The notes beneath the pieces are model-generated. The model was not told the origin of the DNA and searched no databases. It worked only from the letters and a program-made list of their open reading frames with translations. A stretch of 14,797 nt of DNA from a bacterium. Its GTDB lineage: Bacteria > Ratteibacteria > UBA8468. Location of the stretch: positions 1 through 14,797 of the forward strand of contig DAOVGU010000026.1 in assembly GCA_030672255.1 (NCBI GenBank). Direction: 5' to 3'. Positions 7,823-14,100 of this stretch are shown one piece after another (position 1 is the first letter of the stretch; every line of letters begins with the position of its first letter). A program made the position numbers and the translations under genes.

Positions 7823-8389
7823 ATGAAGGTAAATCGGAAAAGAGTTCTCCTTGGCTTTTATGTGATAGGAGGCTCCTTCATTACCATTTTTCAACGCTAT
7901 CTCACCTTCTATTTTGATAATTTTACCCAGAACTTCTTCCGCTTTCTTACCGGTTCTTTGTCCTTATTATTGGTCTCTATTTTCTTCTTTCGGAATGATC
8001 TAAAAAAAATTAGTCAGGATTTAGGTCAGTTAGGAAAGATAGGCCTTTTAGCAATTCTCAGTGCTTTCTCCCAGTTTCTTTTTGGTGCTCTTTTCTGGGG
8101 GTGTTTAGCCAAAGTTAAAGAAGTTTCTTCCTTTACTAATACAATTTTACTTGTTTCTGGTGCTTACGGATTGATGATTGGAATGGGGTTAGCCTTTATG
8201 AGTATTAAGACCTTTGGAGTGGTTATTGTTAGGTTGGCAGAATTATCTGCACCAGTATTTACCGGGGTACTTGGTTATTTTCTCTTTAAGGAAACATTGA
8301 GTTTATTACAGATAGTCTTTGGCGCCATTTTAATCAGCGGTTGCTTCCTTATATTACCGAAGGTTAAGGAAGGGAAAGCTTCTCTCTGA
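7823..8389 (+). CDS. Shortened DMT/EamA-type membrane protein
   Basis: 188 very hydrophobic residues with about six membrane segments (roughly 8-29, 40-57, 72-95, 102-128, 130-153, 158-177). The last part, with Ala-Pro-Val-Phe, a Gly-Tyr and an acidic Lys-Glu-Thr-Leu before the final helix, matches the end of an EamA repeat of drug/metabolite transporters. Full-length members have ten segments and about 290 residues. The first three segments look like the start of repeat 1 and the last three like the end of repeat 2, so the middle appears deleted. It may still work as a short dimeric transporter, or be decaying. It follows the Cys-motif pair by 12 bp with a weak ribosome binding site. Its 3' end overlaps the convergent rnfG by 26 bp. 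As the last gene it may be the import or export component of the operon. Confidence 0.7.
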   Translation: MKVNRKRVLLGFYVIGGSFITIFQRYLTFYFDNFTQNFFRFLTGSLSLLLVSIFFFRNDLKKISQDLGQLGKIGLLAILSAFSQFLFGALFWGCLAKVKEVSSFTNTILLVSGAYGLMIGMGLAFMSIKTFGVVIVRLAELSAPVFTGVLGYFLFKETLSLLQIVFGAILISGCFLILPKVKEGKASL

Positions 8390-8885
8390 TAGCATTGACA
8401 ACGGCGGAAGAGGAGATGGTGGCTCCGGTGATGGAATCAATCTCTCCAGAGATTTTTTTCTTTTTTAAATAAAGTTTATCCCTGTCCTTTCCCTTAAACT
8501 GCTCTAAGAATTTCTTCTCCTTAATCTTTGCTCCCAAGCCTGGAGTCTCAAGGGATTCTAAGATTTTTATTCCGGTAATCTTTCCCTCTAAATCAACCCC
8601 AACCTTTAACTTAATCTCTCCGCTGTAACCGCGGGTTGTGATAAGATAAACCTCTCCAATCTTTTTTCCATCCTGTAGACCAATTTCAATGGTTTCTCCT
8701 TTTCTTATCTCTTTCTTGAAGGTTGTTGCTTCAGGAAGGACCTCCTGGGAGGCTAATCTTTCCTCCAGAAGTTTCTGCTCTCTGATTCTTTTTTCGGTTA
8801 GTTTGTAGACCGCCGATAATAGAAGTCCGGAACAGGCACAAATTCCCATTAGCAAAGCACCATACTTAATCAGTTCCCTTTTCAT
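8364..8885 (-). CDS. rnfG: Rnf complex subunit G, FMN-binding
   Basis: 173 residues. RnfG is the membrane-anchored, periplasm-facing subunit of the Rnf ferredoxin:NAD+ oxidoreductase, which couples electron flow to Na+ or H+ transport. There is one N-terminal membrane helix (about 7-27), then a soluble domain with ETPGLGAK (113-120). The flavin attachment motif ends in Thr-Gly-Ala-Thr (153-156), where Thr156 is expected to carry FMN by a phosphoester bond. Length and order match the family. The start overlaps the rnfD stop as ATGA and has no clear Shine-Dalgarno, so it probably relies on coupling. Its 3' end overlaps a convergent gene, and rnfE, rnfA and rnfB, which usually follow, are absent. 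Confidence 0.92.
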   Translation of the reverse strand: MKRELIKYGALLMGICACSGLLLSAVYKLTEKRIREQKLLEERLASQEVLPEATTFKKEIRKGETIEIGLQDGKKIGEVYLITTRGYSGEIKLKVGVDLEGKITGIKILESLETPGLGAKIKEKKFLEQFKGKDRDKLYLKKKKISGEIDSITGATISSSAVVNAIREKLSLP

Positions 8886-9829
8886 TTTGTCAAATGTTGA
8901 GACCTGACCCCTTTTGTTCCAAACCTTCTCGGTAAGGTATATTTATCAATTAAAGGAGTAAGAACATTCATAATTAAAATACTGTAGCAGACACCCTCGG
9001 GATAGCCTCCCCAAAATCTGATTAAGGAAGTAATAGCACCACAACCAAGGCCAAAGATAATTTGTCCTTTTTTTGTAATTGGGCTGGTAGTGTAATCGGT
9101 AGCCATAAAGAAGGCGCCTAAGATAAGGCCACCGGAGAGAACCTGAAAAAGAGGGTCCTTTCCCGAGCAAAAGGAGAAGAGAGCAACTGTGGCAATAAAA
9201 CTTACCGGTATATGCCAGGAGATAATTCTTCTTAAAAGGAGAAAACCACTTCCGGCAAGAAGTGCTAAAACGCTCGTTTCTCCGATGCAACCGGCTCTTG
9301 TTCCCACAAAAAGATTAAGATAAGAGGGTAGAGGAGCAGAAAGGTTGTCCTTGATAATTGCTAAGGGGGTAGCGCAACTTATCCCATCGAATGGAGATAC
9401 CCAGGAGGTCATAATTAAAGGGAAGGAGAGAAGAAGAATTGCCCGAGCCGCCAAAGCCGGATTAAAGATATTATGCCCCAGACCGCCGAAGAGTTCCTTA
9501 ACTAAAAAGATGGCAAAAAAGCTACCCAGAGCCGGTATCCAGAGAGGAACGGTTGGAGGAAGGATAAGGGCTAAAAGCATTCCTGTAATAACGGCACTGC
9601 CATCAAAAATTCTGATCTTCCTTTTAGTAATTAGCTGGAATAGCCCTTCCGTACTTATAGCGGCGATAATACTGGTGAGAATAATATAGAAGGTATGAAT
9701 CCCAAAAAGGTAGATTCCTACGGATAGCGCTGGCAGAAGCGCAATTACCACGCTCCACATAATTTTTGCTGTGCTTTCCCGAGATCTGATGTGGGGACTA
9801 ACTGCTAAAGAGAAATTTTTCTTTTCCAT
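8882..9829 (-). CDS. rnfD: Rnf complex subunit D, membrane flavoprotein
   Basis: 315 residues, an integral membrane subunit of the Rnf complex with many hydrophobic helices. The N-terminal SPHIRS, the GLGHNIFNPA segment (116-125) and the covalent flavin site Ser-Cys-Ala-Thr-Pro (151-155, with Thr154 as the expected FMN-linked residue) are diagnostic. The last ten or so residues (KGVRSQHLTK) are not family sequence: they are encoded by a short interspersed repeat at about 8889-8915. The start has no ordinary leader. The only purine-rich stretch upstream, GGGAGGGGG, is supplied by the C-rich repeat that fills the gap to rnfC. It is second in the rnfC-rnfD-rnfG order seen in acetogens and clostridia. 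Confidence 0.93.
   Translation of the reverse strand: MEKKNFSLAVSPHIRSRESTAKIMWSVVIALLPALSVGIYLFGIHTFYIILTSIIAAISTEGLFQLITKRKIRIFDGSAVITGMLLALILPPTVPLWIPALGSFFAIFLVKELFGGLGHNIFNPALAARAILLLSFPLIMTSWVSPFDGISCATPLAIIKDNLSAPLPSYLNLFVGTRAGCIGETSVLALLAGSGFLLLRRIISWHIPVSFIATVALFSFCSGKDPLFQVLSGGLILGAFFMATDYTTSPITKKGQIIFGLGCGAITSLIRFWGGYPEGVCYSILIMNVLTPLIDKYTLPRRFGTKGVRSQHLTK
8889..8915. repeat. Short interspersed repeat at the rnfD/rnfG junction
   Basis: The + strand reads CAAATGTTGAGACCTGACCCC followed by TTTT in this segment (key part 8891-8911). From memory this phrase recurs in many bacterial genomes as an interspersed small repeat, often linked to REP-type tyrosine transposases. Here it is read through as the C-terminal residues of RnfD and lies directly before the rnfG start. 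Copy number in this genome cannot be judged from one window. Confidence 0.45.
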
Positions 9830-9839
9830 AGACCAAACG

Positions 9840-9937
9840 CCCCCTCCCTTCTCTTCCCCTCCCTTGAGGGGAGGGGATAAAGAGACTTTCTTGTCTTCTC
9901 CTCCCTTAACGGGAGGGGATAGAGGGGAGGGTGATGG
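9840..9937. repeat. C-rich/G-rich multi-hairpin repeat between rnfC and rnfD
   Basis: This segment fills the whole rnfC-rnfD gap. It holds two strong hairpins: 9856-9876 (arms CCCCTCCC and GGGAGGGG, small loop) and 9898-9918 (arms CCTCCC and GGGAGG, five-base loop). These are flanked by further CCCCTCCC and GAGGGGAGGG runs. It resembles the widespread CCCTCCCTT...GGGAGGG interspersed elements of environmental bacteria. On the transcribed strand the G-runs could also fold as a quadruplex, and the last purine run serves as the only candidate ribosome binding site of rnfD. Confidence 0.8.
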
Positions 9938-11305
9938 TTATAAACTTTCAACTTTTATCTGTTCCTTTGCCCATTTGATATACTGAACTAAGGGTCTTTT
10001 TGCCGGACAGAGATAGGCACAAACACCGCATTCCATACAGTCGGAAACATTTAATTTTTTGGCCGAGGCCCAATCTCTATTCTCCGCATATCTTCCAATC
10101 TCGGAGACTAAAAGGTTCATTGGGCAGACCTCTACGCATTTCCCGCAGCGGATGCAGGGCTCTATTTCTTTATTTGGAGATTCATCCTCTGGAAAAAGTA
10201 AAATTCCCGTCGTTCCCTTTGTTACGGGAATCTCTGATGTCCATTGAGCAATTCCCATCATTGGTCCCCCGACAATAATTCTTTCTGTATCAGCAGGCAA
10301 TCCACCAGATGCAGTAATTAATGCAGAGATTGGGGTGCCAATCCTTACCCGGAAATTTTCCGGTTTTTTTACCAAAGGTCCACTAACGGTAATAACCCTT
10401 TCCACAAGTGCTTTGCCATCAACGACCGCCTCTTTGATGGCTAAAGCGGTAGAAACATTCTGCACAATCGCTCCTACATCCATTGGCAGCCCCTCGGGAG
10501 GAACCTCTCGGCCGGTAATTGCTTTGATCAATTGCTTTTCTGCTCCCTGGGGGTATTTCGTAGGAAGAGTAATAACTTCCATTTGGGAATGTGTCAAATG
10601 CAGGTTTGGACTCTCCAGATTCCTACTGAAGTTAGCTTGATTAGTAAGTAGCGGAATTTGATTTTTGATATTTTTTATTGCCTCTAACTTATTATCTTCA
10701 ATCCCGATATAGCCTTTCTTAACCCCTAAAATCTTAAGGATAATTTGAAAGCCTTCCAGAATCTCTTTTGGTTTCTCTACCATCAACCGATAGTCGGATG
10801 TAAGGCATGGCTCACATTCGCAGCCATTGAGGATAACGGTATTAATTGGCTTTTCTTTTGGTGGAGAAAGTTTTACCGCCGTGGGAAAGGCTGCTCCGCC
10901 AAGACCAACGATACCCGCCTCCCGAATCCGATCTCTGATGACCTCTGCTGACTCTTTTTCCCAGTCTATTCTATCTAAAAAAATTTCTTCGTCTCTATTG
11001 TTGGATTCAACAACAATTGAAAGAATCTCTTGACCGGTAGGGGTAGGAAATTCCTCAATGGCAATAACCTTTCCTGAGATGGAGCTATGAACCGGGGCAG
11101 AAATAAATTTTTTGCTATCTCCGATCTTTTGGTTTTTTTCGACAGAGTCTCCGAGCTTAATAAGAGACTCATTGATTGCTCCCGTATGCTGAAGAAGGGG
11201 GATGATAACTTTTGGGGGTAAGGGTAAATTTTTGATTGGCGAGGTTTTCGAAAAGTATTTAAAATCAGGGGGATGAACTCCTCCCCTAAATCTATGAAAT
11301 CCCAT
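9938..11305 (-). CDS. rnfC: Rnf complex subunit C, NADH-interacting Fe-S protein
   Basis: 455 residues, the peripheral cytoplasmic subunit of Rnf that exchanges electrons with NAD(H). The N-terminal FRGGVHPPDFK is the family signature and fixes the start. GIVGLGGAAFPTAVK (131-145) is the nucleotide/flavin-binding loop of the NuoF-like domain, and NGCECEPCLTSD (160-171) is the following conserved block, here with cysteines where most members have Ala and Tyr. Two ferredoxin-type [4Fe-4S] motifs lie near the C-terminus: Cys384/387/390-Cys394Pro and Cys423/426/429-Cys433Pro. There is no Shine-Dalgarno. A TATAAT lies only five bases before the ATG, which would suit a leaderless transcript. It follows apgM after a 102-bp gap that contains a double palindrome. 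Confidence 0.95.
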   Translation of the reverse strand: MGFHRFRGGVHPPDFKYFSKTSPIKNLPLPPKVIIPLLQHTGAINESLIKLGDSVEKNQKIGDSKKFISAPVHSSISGKVIAIEEFPTPTGQEILSIVVESNNRDEEIFLDRIDWEKESAEVIRDRIREAGIVGLGGAAFPTAVKLSPPKEKPINTVILNGCECEPCLTSDYRLMVEKPKEILEGFQIILKILGVKKGYIGIEDNKLEAIKNIKNQIPLLTNQANFSRNLESPNLHLTHSQMEVITLPTKYPQGAEKQLIKAITGREVPPEGLPMDVGAIVQNVSTALAIKEAVVDGKALVERVITVSGPLVKKPENFRVRIGTPISALITASGGLPADTERIIVGGPMMGIAQWTSEIPVTKGTTGILLFPEDESPNKEIEPCIRCGKCVEVCPMNLLVSEIGRYAENRDWASAKKLNVSDCMECGVCAYLCPAKRPLVQYIKWAKEQIKVESL

Positions 11306-11310
11306 GTTTT

Positions 11311-11316
11311 ATTATA
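11311..11316 (-). promoter_or_regulatory. Candidate -10 box of rnfC (leaderless)
   Basis: On the minus strand TATAAT ends five bases before the rnfC ATG, so a start site at the usual distance would fall on the ATG itself. No good -35 box is found 16-18 bp upstream, where the double palindrome lies, and rnfC has no ribosome binding site. The match could be chance in an AT-rich gap. Confidence 0.3.
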
Positions 11317-11330
11317 TAAAATTTCAAAGT

Positions 11331-11382
11331 TGTAGGGGCTTGATTCATCAAGCCCGCGGGTCGGATTAATCCGACCCCTACA
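11331..11382. repeat. 52-bp double-palindrome element with terminal inverted repeats
   Basis: The element begins TGTAGGGGCT and ends GACCCCTACA (8-bp terminal inverted repeat TGTAGGGG/CCCCTACA). Inside are two adjoining near-perfect palindromes: 11336-11355 (arms GGGCTTGAT and ATCAAGCCC, two-base centre) and 11358-11377 (arms GGGTCGGATT and AATCCGACCC, no spacer). The whole could fold as a three-way junction. It looks like a small non-autonomous mobile element (MITE-like) of a type seen in many environmental genomes. It lies in the apgM-rnfC gap. Confidence 0.8.
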
Positions 11383-11407
11383 GGTTCGCTATTTGGGGTG
11401 CACTAAT

Positions 11408-12610
11408 TTAGGCTCCAAATTTCTTCAGGCGAAGAGCGTTTGCCAGCATCAGAGCCATTGCTGCAGTAGCGGGAAATTTGCCTAAACTCCCCTGGCAGCA
11501 GGCCCTTTCTGAAAAATTAGGGAGATTATCCGATAAACAATTTTTGGAAATGAGAAGGAAAGGGCTGGGATGCCAGGAATGGGATTTAAGGAGAGAGGGG
11601 GTAGAATGATCCCCGGTCGCTACAAAAACATCCGGTTTCAGAGTCTCTATCTCGGGGATAAAAGTATCTACCTCTTCAATGATGGAGACCTTTTTCTCGA
11701 AGTTACCATCCTCCCCAAAACTGTCACTCTTCTTAATATGAATGTAGAAAAAATCGTAATTTTGAAAATTCTCTCTCAGGGTTTTAATTTCATCTTTGAT
11801 TGTCTCTCCCGTGGGGAGAATATCCATTCCAAGAAGCTCTGCCAATCCACGATACATTGGATAGGTGGCGATAGCGCCACTATTTAAAAGATATTTCTCT
11901 TTAAAGGAAGGGAGACGAGGGATTTTTGAGATTCCTCGCAGAAGAATAGTATTAGCAGGAATTTCTCCTTTTAAAACTTCATTTATTCTTCTGGTAAGTT
12001 TATTGATGAAATTGGCGGTCTGGGTTGCCCCTTTTTTTAAAGGAGTCGCCTCTTTTATTTTTTCTCCCTCTCTTTGTGGGTCGGTATCGGAAATGCCGTC
12101 GGCTAAATCTTTACCTTTAAGGAGAAGAGCGCAGCGATGCTCTTTTACCGGCTTGAAGAATACCTTAATATCCTCTATAAGATAGATCTTTTTTTGTAGA
12201 AGACTACAGAGTTCCTTATTTCTTTCGGTGCTGATCCTTCCCGCACGCCGATCAATAATTACCCCTTTTTTATCCATTGTGGCAAAATTCCCTCTGGCGG
12301 CAAGATCGGTAGATTCTAATTTTAATCCAATCCCTAAAGCCTCCAAGACCCCGCTCCCAATCAGATAGGTTATTGGGTCATAACCAAAGAGGGCTAAATG
12401 TGCAGGACCGGAGCCGGGAGTGATACCTGGACCAACCGCTTCACTTAAACCGCAACTTCCGATAGAGGCTAGCCGGTCAAGGTTTGGGGTTTTAGCCGCT
12501 TCCAATTCCGTTTTTCCTTTAATCGGAAGCCCTCCCAGACCATCAATAACAAGAAGCACAATCTTGGAATTATTTTTCTGAATTAAATCTTTTAAAATAT
12601 TATTTTCCAT
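11408..12610 (-). CDS. apgM: 2,3-bisphosphoglycerate-independent phosphoglycerate mutase, ApgM type
   Basis: 400 residues of the archaeal-type cofactor-independent phosphoglycerate mutase, alkaline phosphatase superfamily, which interconverts 3- and 2-phosphoglycerate in glycolysis and gluconeogenesis. Landmarks are VIDGLGG with metal-ligand Asp23, TPGSGPAHLALFGYDP with the phospho-accepting serine at about 67, HIKKSDSFGEDG (291-302), ATGDHSTP (331-338, Asp334/His335) and SWHPSP (345-350, His347). These are the expected two-metal site residues, except that the usual His of GHDG is Glu here. Length matches the family. The start at 12610 lies 28 bp behind a clear promoter start site, and the ribosome binding site is weak (GGTGAA, 13 bases away, inside the operator-like repeat). 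It is a housekeeping gene and the first of a run into the rnf genes. Confidence 0.93.
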   Translation of the reverse strand: MENNILKDLIQKNNSKIVLLVIDGLGGLPIKGKTELEAAKTPNLDRLASIGSCGLSEAVGPGITPGSGPAHLALFGYDPITYLIGSGVLEALGIGLKLESTDLAARGNFATMDKKGVIIDRRAGRISTERNKELCSLLQKKIYLIEDIKVFFKPVKEHRCALLLKGKDLADGISDTDPQREGEKIKEATPLKKGATQTANFINKLTRRINEVLKGEIPANTILLRGISKIPRLPSFKEKYLLNSGAIATYPMYRGLAELLGMDILPTGETIKDEIKTLRENFQNYDFFYIHIKKSDSFGEDGNFEKKVSIIEEVDTFIPEIETLKPDVFVATGDHSTPSLLKSHSWHPSPFLLISKNCLSDNLPNFSERACCQGSLGKFPATAAMALMLANALRLKKFGA

Positions 12611-12620
12611 TTTTAACTAA

Positions 12621-12638
12621 TGTTCACCACAGTGAACA
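12621..12638. promoter_or_regulatory. 18-bp inverted repeat, candidate operator of apgM
   Basis: TGTTCAC-CACA-GTGAACA is a perfect 7+7 inverted repeat with a four-base centre. It sits immediately downstream of the predicted apgM start site, about +3 to +20, which is where a repressor would block transcription. In RNA it could also form a hairpin that sequesters GGTGAA, the only ribosome-binding-like stretch. No regulator gene is adjacent. Confidence 0.5.
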
Positions 12639-12647
12639 GCCAAAATA

Positions 12648-12676
12648 ATTATAGTATATTCTCTTTATATCGTCAA
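12648..12676 (-). promoter_or_regulatory. Sigma-70 type promoter of apgM
   Basis: Read on the minus strand, TTGACG (12676-12671) and TATAAT (12653-12648) are separated by exactly 17 bp, an almost consensus promoter. Transcription would start near 12641, giving a leader of about 31 bases to the apgM ATG. Confidence 0.75.
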
Positions 12677-12691
12677 TTAAAACTTTGCCCA

Positions 12692-12770
12692 GTCATTGCG
12701 AGGAGTCCGCCTTAGGCGGACGACGTGGCAATCCCTGAAGTGTCACCCTGAGCCTATGGCGAAGGGTCTC
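12692..12770. repeat. Two adjoining interspersed repeats with hairpins
   Basis: The first (12692-12735) runs GTCATTGCGAGGA... GTGGCAATCCC around a hairpin with arms GTCCGCC and GGCGGAC (12705-12721). The second (12741-12770) runs TGTCACCCTGAGC...CGAAGGGTCTC. Both phrases are familiar as dispersed, palindrome-bearing intergenic repeats in many bacterial genomes. They are different families placed side by side with five bases between them. No coding potential is seen. Confidence 0.65.
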
Positions 12771-12999
12771 GTATTTGTCATTTCTGTAAGCCTGCCCTGG
12801 CATGTGGTAGTTACGTTAGAGTATTTATGAAACGGTACGCTAAGTGCTATTTCGCTTTTGTACAGCAAAGACGAAATGGAGTGAAGGATAAGAAATACGC
12901 TATACCAAAAAAACAAAAAGCTTTAAGAAATAGAAGTTTATGGGAATTTAAGAGGAGTAGAAGACATAAGAAGTGTTCTCGGTTGGGATGGAGATTTTT
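12771..12999. other. Non-coding stretch between repeats and vapC
   Basis: No convincing gene is seen. An imperfect hairpin lies at 12849-12877 (arms ATTTCG and CGAAAT). A + strand open frame from 12827 to 13084 gives a Lys/Arg-rich protein with no recognisable motif and ends antisense to vapC, so it is judged spurious. The segment may be decayed sequence. Confidence 0.5.
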
Positions 13000-13416
13000 T
13001 TATTTTTCAATCCACCGGACTGTAACCTTGCTCTCTACAGATTTCATTTCTGGGTCACCGGTAACAAGATGTGATTTTGTCTGAATGGCAGTGGCTACAG
13101 CAAATGCATCTGCATAGGATATGGGGTAGACAGCTTTAATTTTAGCGGCAAGGGAGGTAATCTTCTTTTCTATGCCAACAAATTTAATTGGGCAGGCTCT
13201 CAACCAAGCAATTAGTTTTTCTGACTCCTGTTCACCCCTTTCCCTGTGAATTATATACTGTACTTCACCGAGATTAACTTCGTGTAGATATAGGACTACA
13301 GTGCCTTTTTTGGCACGCTGAAGGAGATTCTTTATCTGCCCAGCACTTTTTTCGCCTTTTAAATACGATAAAATCGCGTAACTATCCAATGTGTAAGCTA
13401 TCTTTTCTTTCCCCAT
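13000..13416 (-). CDS. vapC: VapC-type PIN-domain toxin (ribonuclease)
   Basis: 138 residues with a complete PIN domain, the metal-dependent RNase fold of VapC toxins. The acidic active-site residues are visible: Asp11 (TLDSYA), Glu46 or Glu51 in the HEVNLGEV helix, Asp103 (SYADAFAVATA) and Asp121 (LVTGDPE). The start overlaps the end of the VapB gene by 19 bp, and a GAGAAGAG purine run upstream serves as ribosome binding site, so the two are co-translated. When freed of antitoxin, VapC proteins cut tRNA or rRNA; the target here is unknown. The pair is isolated among repeats and intergenic debris. Confidence 0.9.
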   Translation of the reverse strand: MGKEKIAYTLDSYAILSYLKGEKSAGQIKNLLQRAKKGTVVLYLHEVNLGEVQYIIHRERGEQESEKLIAWLRACPIKFVGIEKKITSLAAKIKAVYPISYADAFAVATAIQTKSHLVTGDPEMKSVESKVTVRWIEK

Positions 13417-13655
13417 TTTCTCTTCTCGATTCGCTTTTCTTCCTCTCGTACACCATGCATTATAGATGTAACAGATTTTTTGGTTTTGAGAACTCCAAAA
13501 CAGGCCTGGATAGGATCCTCCGGGATAGGATACAGAACAATTCCTCGTTTATCTACATGAATATCTACTTTGCCTTTGGGTTTTAAGTGAAACTGCCGGC
13601 GAATATGAACAGGGATTATCAGTTGTCCTTTAGTAGATAAAGTTCCAATTGTCAT
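13398..13655 (-). CDS. vapB: VapB-type AbrB/MazE-fold antitoxin
   Basis: 85 residues. The first 45 form a swapped-hairpin AbrB/SpoVT DNA-binding domain (LSTKGQLIIPVHIRRQFHLK is the signature). The charged C-terminal tail (about 50-85) is the usual toxin-binding part. It neutralises the VapC encoded directly downstream and normally represses its own promoter as a VapBC complex. A strong ribosome binding site, AAAGGAG (13673-13667), lies 11 bases before the ATG, behind a near-consensus promoter. Confidence 0.9.
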   Translation of the reverse strand: MTIGTLSTKGQLIIPVHIRRQFHLKPKGKVDIHVDKRGIVLYPIPEDPIQACFGVLKTKKSVTSIMHGVREEEKRIEKRKWGKKR

Positions 13656-13692
13656 CTTACATCACACTCCTTTAGTTTACTTATCATAATGA

Positions 13693-13722
13693 AGTATACC
13701 ATAAAGGTTTTTTGTTTGTCAA
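13693..13722 (-). promoter_or_regulatory. Promoter of vapBC
   Basis: On the minus strand TTGACA (13722-13717) and TATACT (13698-13693) are 18 bp apart. The -10 region includes the palindrome GTATAC, a possible part of the VapBC autoregulatory operator. Predicted start about 13686, followed by the AAAGGAG site of vapB. Confidence 0.65.
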
Positions 13723-13724
13723 AT

Positions 13725-13875
13725 TGCGCTACATCTTTGATATTCCCGCTATGCTACGCGCCATTGTGTCGCTGGCCGAAGGAAAGCAATGGTGGTCATC
13801 CCGTATTAAATACGGGACAACTTCCAAAGGAGAATTCCGGCACAATTTGGATCGTAAATTCTACGGACTTTGGTA
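13725..13875. repeat. Intergenic repeat cluster upstream of vapBC
   Basis: Contains a tight palindrome at 13800-13816 (arms CCCGTATT and AATACGGG, one-base centre) inside a GTCATCCCG...CGGGACAA context. It is followed by GGAGAATTCCGGCAC (about 13830-13844), a phrase reminiscent of transposon-associated dispersed repeats. No open frame here has recognisable features. Confidence 0.45.
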
Positions 13876-14100
13876 CTAAGTTAAGATGAATATTTCGCCT
13901 TTCCTCTTATTATATACGTAACATTGAATCATCTTAGTAGTTGCAGGAGTAGCCATTATTCCTAAGGCGAATAATTCATGAGGAATGTCGTACTTAGAGC
14001 GAATGTTTTCCATCTTTTTGATTTTAATATCACTTATTATCAGTCCAGGTGGAAGAGATTGATTAAGTAATTTAACCCATCGTGGATTGAAAAGCATCAT
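13876..14100 (-). CDS. Unknown 74-residue protein
   Basis: I do not recognise this protein. It is supported mainly by an excellent ribosome binding site: GAAAGGAGGTT (14121-14111) ten bases before two adjacent ATG codons. It is soluble, mixed charge, with no membrane segment or signal peptide, and has a Pro-rich stretch (LPPG, 17-20) and a single Cys (Cys60). It lies downstream of a shortened HicB-like frame on the same strand, so it might be the second gene of a former toxin-antitoxin or defence pair. It does not look like HicA (no double-stranded-RNA-binding GSH motif). It may also be a truncated remnant. Confidence 0.45.
   Translation of the reverse strand: MMLFNPRWVKLLNQSLPPGLIISDIKIKKMENIRSKYDIPHELFALGIMATPATTKMIQCYVYNKRKGEIFILT

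Noticed and set aside
9345..9689. + strand 114-residue frame inside rnfD
   Set aside because: Antisense shadow of rnfD, which has diagnostic family motifs in its own frame.
12692..12770. Possible CRISPR array
   Set aside because: The repeated units are two unrelated palindromic elements, without regular spacing or a repeated repeat unit.
12827..13084. + strand open frame of 85 residues, rich in Lys and Arg
   Set aside because: No recognisable motif and no good ribosome binding site; its last third is antisense to vapC, which has clear active-site residues.
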